The position numbers were made by a program, and so were the translations under genes. The notes beneath the pieces were generated by a model. The model had not been told where the DNA came from, made no database searches, and saw nothing but the letters and a program-made list of their open reading frames with translations. This document shows positions 6,663 through 8,779 of a DNA stretch of 8,779 bases, piece after piece. Origin of the DNA: an uncultured Opitutia bacterium (GTDB taxonomy: Bacteria > Verrucomicrobiota > Verrucomicrobiia > Opitutales > UBA953); contig CAJBPJ010000094.1 of NCBI GenBank assembly GCA_903957465.1, forward strand, positions 1 through 8,779, in the 5' to 3' direction. Numbering within the stretch: position 1 is the first letter of the stretch; each line of letters starts with the position of its first letter.

Positions 6663-7112
6663 ATGGCGAAACACCGCAAACTTTCCGTCACCAATCCTGA
6701 TGCCGGATTCCAAATCGCCCCGATGATCGATGTGGTGTTCGTCATCATGCTCTTCTTCATGGTGATGGCTGGTGCCGTAAAAGTTGAACACGAACTTAAA
6801 ACCACTCTACCCGGCAACGTTGACACTGCTAAAGAGACGGAGATGCCAGACGAACTCACCATTTCCGTTGCGGAAAACGGCCAAGTGTCACTGAACGACG
6901 AAGCTATTTCGACACCGCAGGACAGAGATCTCGTCCAGCTCTTCCAGGAAATGAAAAGGGCCAAACAGAATGCAGATAGCGGAAAAACGAAGCTGCTGGT
7001 AACCGTTCAAGCCGAAGAAACCGCCCGCTATGAGCGCGTGGTAAACGTTCTCGACGTCCTGGCCCAAGCCGAAGTCTCCAACGTCACCTTCTCGGTCGCC
7101 GAGCCCGAATAA
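6663..7112 (+). CDS. ExbD/TolR-family biopolymer transport protein, second copy
   Basis: This is a 149-residue single-pass inner-membrane protein starting three bases after the first ExbD stop, again in a CCATGG context. A short cytoplasmic segment (1-19, GFQIAP at 15-20) precedes the membrane helix (about 21-40, MIDVVFVIMLFFMVMAG). D23 is the conserved proton-binding Asp. The periplasmic domain has ELTISVAENGQVSLND (64-79) and KLLVTVQAEETARYERVVNVL (110-130). It shares the PMIDV...FFM signature with its neighbour but otherwise differs widely, so the pair is an old duplication with both copies functional-looking. Since ExbB pentamers enclose an ExbD dimer, a heterodimer of the two copies is a reasonable inference. 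It is the last gene before the terminator at 7136. Confidence 0.92.
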   Translation: MAKHRKLSVTNPDAGFQIAPMIDVVFVIMLFFMVMAGAVKVEHELKTTLPGNVDTAKETEMPDELTISVAENGQVSLNDEAISTPQDRDLVQLFQEMKRAKQNADSGKTKLLVTVQAEETARYERVVNVLDVLAQAEVSNVTFSVAEPE

Positions 7113-7135
7113 ATAAACACGGGGTGCGAATCTTT

Positions 7136-7161
7136 AAAACCCGCTTTCTAGCGGGTTTTTT
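7136..7161 (+). terminator. Strong intrinsic terminator ending the ExbBD operon
   Basis: CCCGCT (7140-7145) pairs with AGCGGG (7150-7155) around a TTCT loop, and AAAA (7136-7139) can extend the stem with TTTT (7156-7159). A six-T run (7156-7161) follows the GC-rich stem. The A-run on the other side would let it work in the opposite direction, but no minus-strand gene ends here. It begins 23 bases after the last stop codon and separates the operon from nadE. Confidence 0.93.
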
Positions 7162-7238
7162 GTGCGCGAATGCTTTTCGCCATGGGCTTTCGGGTTGCCA
7201 CCGGTAGCTACGCCTGCGAGGCTGTTTGGTCCTGACAC

Positions 7239-8779
7239 ATGCCTCAGCGCTTGCACCAGAACGGGTTTGTCACGGTTGCCGCCGTGTCCCCAGCCCTGCG
7301 CCTTGCCGACCCAGGGGCCAACGCAGACCTCGTCATCCAAGCACTCGGCAAGGCAGCCGCCGAAGGCGCAGAGGTCATTGTCCTACCAGAGCTCTGCCTC
7401 ATTGGCTACACCTGTGGAGACCTCATCCCAAACCGAAGCCTACTTGAAGGGTCCCTTTTGGCGCTGCGCAAGGTTGCGGAGGCAACCCAGAAACTGGGCG
7501 TCACGGCTCTAATCGGCCTGCCAATCGAAGTCGACGGACGTATCTTTAACTGCGCCGCCTTTGTCTCACGTGGAAAAATTCTCGGTGTCGTTCCAAAGAC
7601 ACACTTACCAAACACCGGAGAGTTTTATGAACAGCGCTGGTTCGCCTCTGCGCGCGTTAACACAACACAAACGTTAACCAGCCTTGGCGGAATTCCTTTT
7701 GGTACAGACTTACTCTTTCGCGCATCCGATGTCATCGACTGCGTCATCGGTATTGAGCTCTGCGAGGATCTTTGGGCGGTCGAGCCACCGAGTGGCGGCC
7801 TAGCGCTCTCCGGCGCTACGGTGCTCTGCAATCTTTCTGCAAGCGATGAACTGCTAACGAAAGCTGCTTACCGTCGGGAGCTTGTCCGCAATCAATCTGC
7901 ACGATGCCTAGCGGCTTATGTTTACGCAGCTGCTGGCGCAGGTGAATCGAGCACAGACTTAGTCTACAGTGGACATGGTTTAATTGCGGAGAACGGGATC
8001 GTGCTTGGCGAATCCGAGCGCTTCCGATTTGAGGATGCCCTGCTCGTTTCGCAAATTGACGTCGATAAGCTCGCTGCTGAACGTCGGCGCAATAGCACCT
8101 TCTTTGGGACAACACCGCCGCGCCCTACACGCTCCATTGCCTTCGAACTTGGTCAGCCAACCGGGCACGTTTCCAAGTTGCGCCGGAGATTCTCTCAGCA
8201 CCCGTTTGTACCCTCCGACGCCACGCGTCGTGATGAATATTGCCAAGAAATCTTTGCCATCCAATCCACAGGTCTCGCGCGACGCATTCGTCACACAGGC
8301 GCACGGCAAGTCGTCATTGGCATTTCTGGCGGACTCGATTCGACATTAGCCCTGCTGGTCGCCCTCGAAGCCTTTGGGCGCCTCGGTCTTGATAAGCGCG
8401 GTATCATTGGCGTGACTATGCCGGGACCTGGCACGAGTGCACGAACGCTACTCAACGCACGCCAGCTCATGCAGACGCTTGGTGTAACTCAACGCGAAAT
8501 TCCCATTGGCCTAGCGGTGGAACAGCACTTGCACGACATCGAACACCCCAAGGGGCAACACGATGTTACCTACGAAAACACTCAAGCACGCGAGCGCACC
8601 CAGGTCCTTATGGATATTGCCAATCAAGTCGGCGGACTTGTCGTTGGCACCGGCGACCTTTCCGAAGCTGCCCTCGGTTGGTGCACCTTTAATGCCGATC
8701 ACATGTCGATGTACCACGTTAACATCGGCGTGCCCAAAACACTCGTTCGCCACCTTGTTATTTGGACAGCACACACCCG
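7239..8779 (+). CDS. nadE: Glutamine-dependent NAD+ synthetase, 3' end outside the window
   Basis: This enzyme makes NAD+ from nicotinic acid adenine dinucleotide, ATP and glutamine in the cytoplasm, the last step of NAD synthesis. The visible 513 residues hold both domains. The N-terminal nitrilase-type glutaminase has E51 (VLPELCLIGY), K120 (GVVPKTHLP) and C175 (GIELCEDLW), each one position before the triad I recall for M. tuberculosis NadE (E52, K121, C176). It also has SARCLAAYVYAAAGAGESS (220-238), typical of the long NadE type. The ammonia-dependent synthetase domain has the ATP-binding loop SGGLDST (363-369), VTYENTQARERT (443-454), GTGDLSEAALGWCTF (470-484) and GVPKTLVRHL (497-506). 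Long NadE proteins run to about 640-680 residues, so roughly 130-170 are missing beyond the edge. A TGA at 7233-7235 is in frame just upstream, so ATG 7239 is the first possible ATG. The frame is intact throughout. No clear promoter or Shine-Dalgarno is visible after the terminator. Confidence 0.95.
   Translation, partial: MPQRLHQNGFVTVAAVSPALRLADPGANADLVIQALGKAAAEGAEVIVLPELCLIGYTCGDLIPNRSLLEGSLLALRKVAEATQKLGVTALIGLPIEVDGRIFNCAAFVSRGKILGVVPKTHLPNTGEFYEQRWFASARVNTTQTLTSLGGIPFGTDLLFRASDVIDCVIGIELCEDLWAVEPPSGGLALSGATVLCNLSASDELLTKAAYRRELVRNQSARCLAAYVYAAAGAGESSTDLVYSGHGLIAENGIVLGESERFRFEDALLVSQIDVDKLAAERRRNSTFFGTTPPRPTRSIAFELGQPTGHVSKLRRRFSQHPFVPSDATRRDEYCQEIFAIQSTGLARRIRHTGARQVVIGISGGLDSTLALLVALEAFGRLGLDKRGIIGVTMPGPGTSARTLLNARQLMQTLGVTQREIPIGLAVEQHLHDIEHPKGQHDVTYENTQARERTQVLMDIANQVGGLVVGTGDLSEAALGWCTFNADHMSMYHVNIGVPKTLVRHLVIWTAHT

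Noticed and set aside
6206..6964. A 252-codon minus-strand open frame covering both ExbD genes
   Set aside because: It lies wholly opposite two well-supported genes, gives a Ser-rich composition with no recognisable domain, and follows from the codon bias of the + strand genes.
7162..7238. Promoter for nadE between the terminator and its start, for example TTGCCA at 7195-7200
   Set aside because: No acceptable -10 lies 16-19 bases downstream. A promoter is expected here because the terminator precedes it, but I cannot point to it. A five-pair GCGAA/TTCGC hairpin (7166-7180) is too weak to call.

Overview
The window comes from a Gram-negative bacterium. The best guess is Verrucomicrobiota (Opitutia-like). 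This rests on recalled similarity of the gene set (large periplasmic TPR protein, second TPR-like protein, ExbB-type channel with its own signal peptide, two tandem ExbD proteins), not on a search. Base composition and codon use look even throughout. I see no insertion sequence, CRISPR array, tRNA, rRNA or other sign of recent transfer. All seven recognisable genes lie on the + strand.

Layout. (1) 57-995 is an ArsR-type winged helix-turn-helix fused to a class I SAM-dependent methyltransferase domain, probably a regulator that senses SAM/SAH or carries methyltransferase activity. (2) 996-1073 is a 78-base leader with two back-to-back hairpins and three C-runs, the last touching the next start codon. 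(3) 1074-7112 is a tight five-gene operon: a 1103-residue exported TPR protein, a 322-residue exported protein with weaker TPR character, an ExbB/TolQ/MotA-family channel subunit, and two different ExbD/TolR-family stator subunits. Spacings are a 1-base overlap (TGATG), 40, 24 and 3 bases. A strong intrinsic terminator at 7136-7161 closes it. (4) 7239 to the window edge is the first 513 codons of a long glutamine-dependent NAD+ synthetase (nadE), cut off by the end of the window.

How the genes fit together. The five-gene operon looks like a complete proton-driven inner-membrane motor (ExbB plus two ExbD types) with its own pair of large periplasmic partners and no TonB, TolA, TolB or Pal gene in the window. 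This is the most interesting content. One TolQ-like plus two TolR-like subunits with TPR partners recalls the Myxococcus AglR/AglQ/AglS gliding motor, and a TPR protein encoded beside TolQR recalls CpoB/YbgF of Tol-Pal, but what this motor drives cannot be read from sequence. The ArsR-methyltransferase and nadE appear to be neighbours, not parts of the motor.

A cross-cutting observation is that none of the seven starts has a well-placed Shine-Dalgarno sequence. Several instead have CC directly before ATG.
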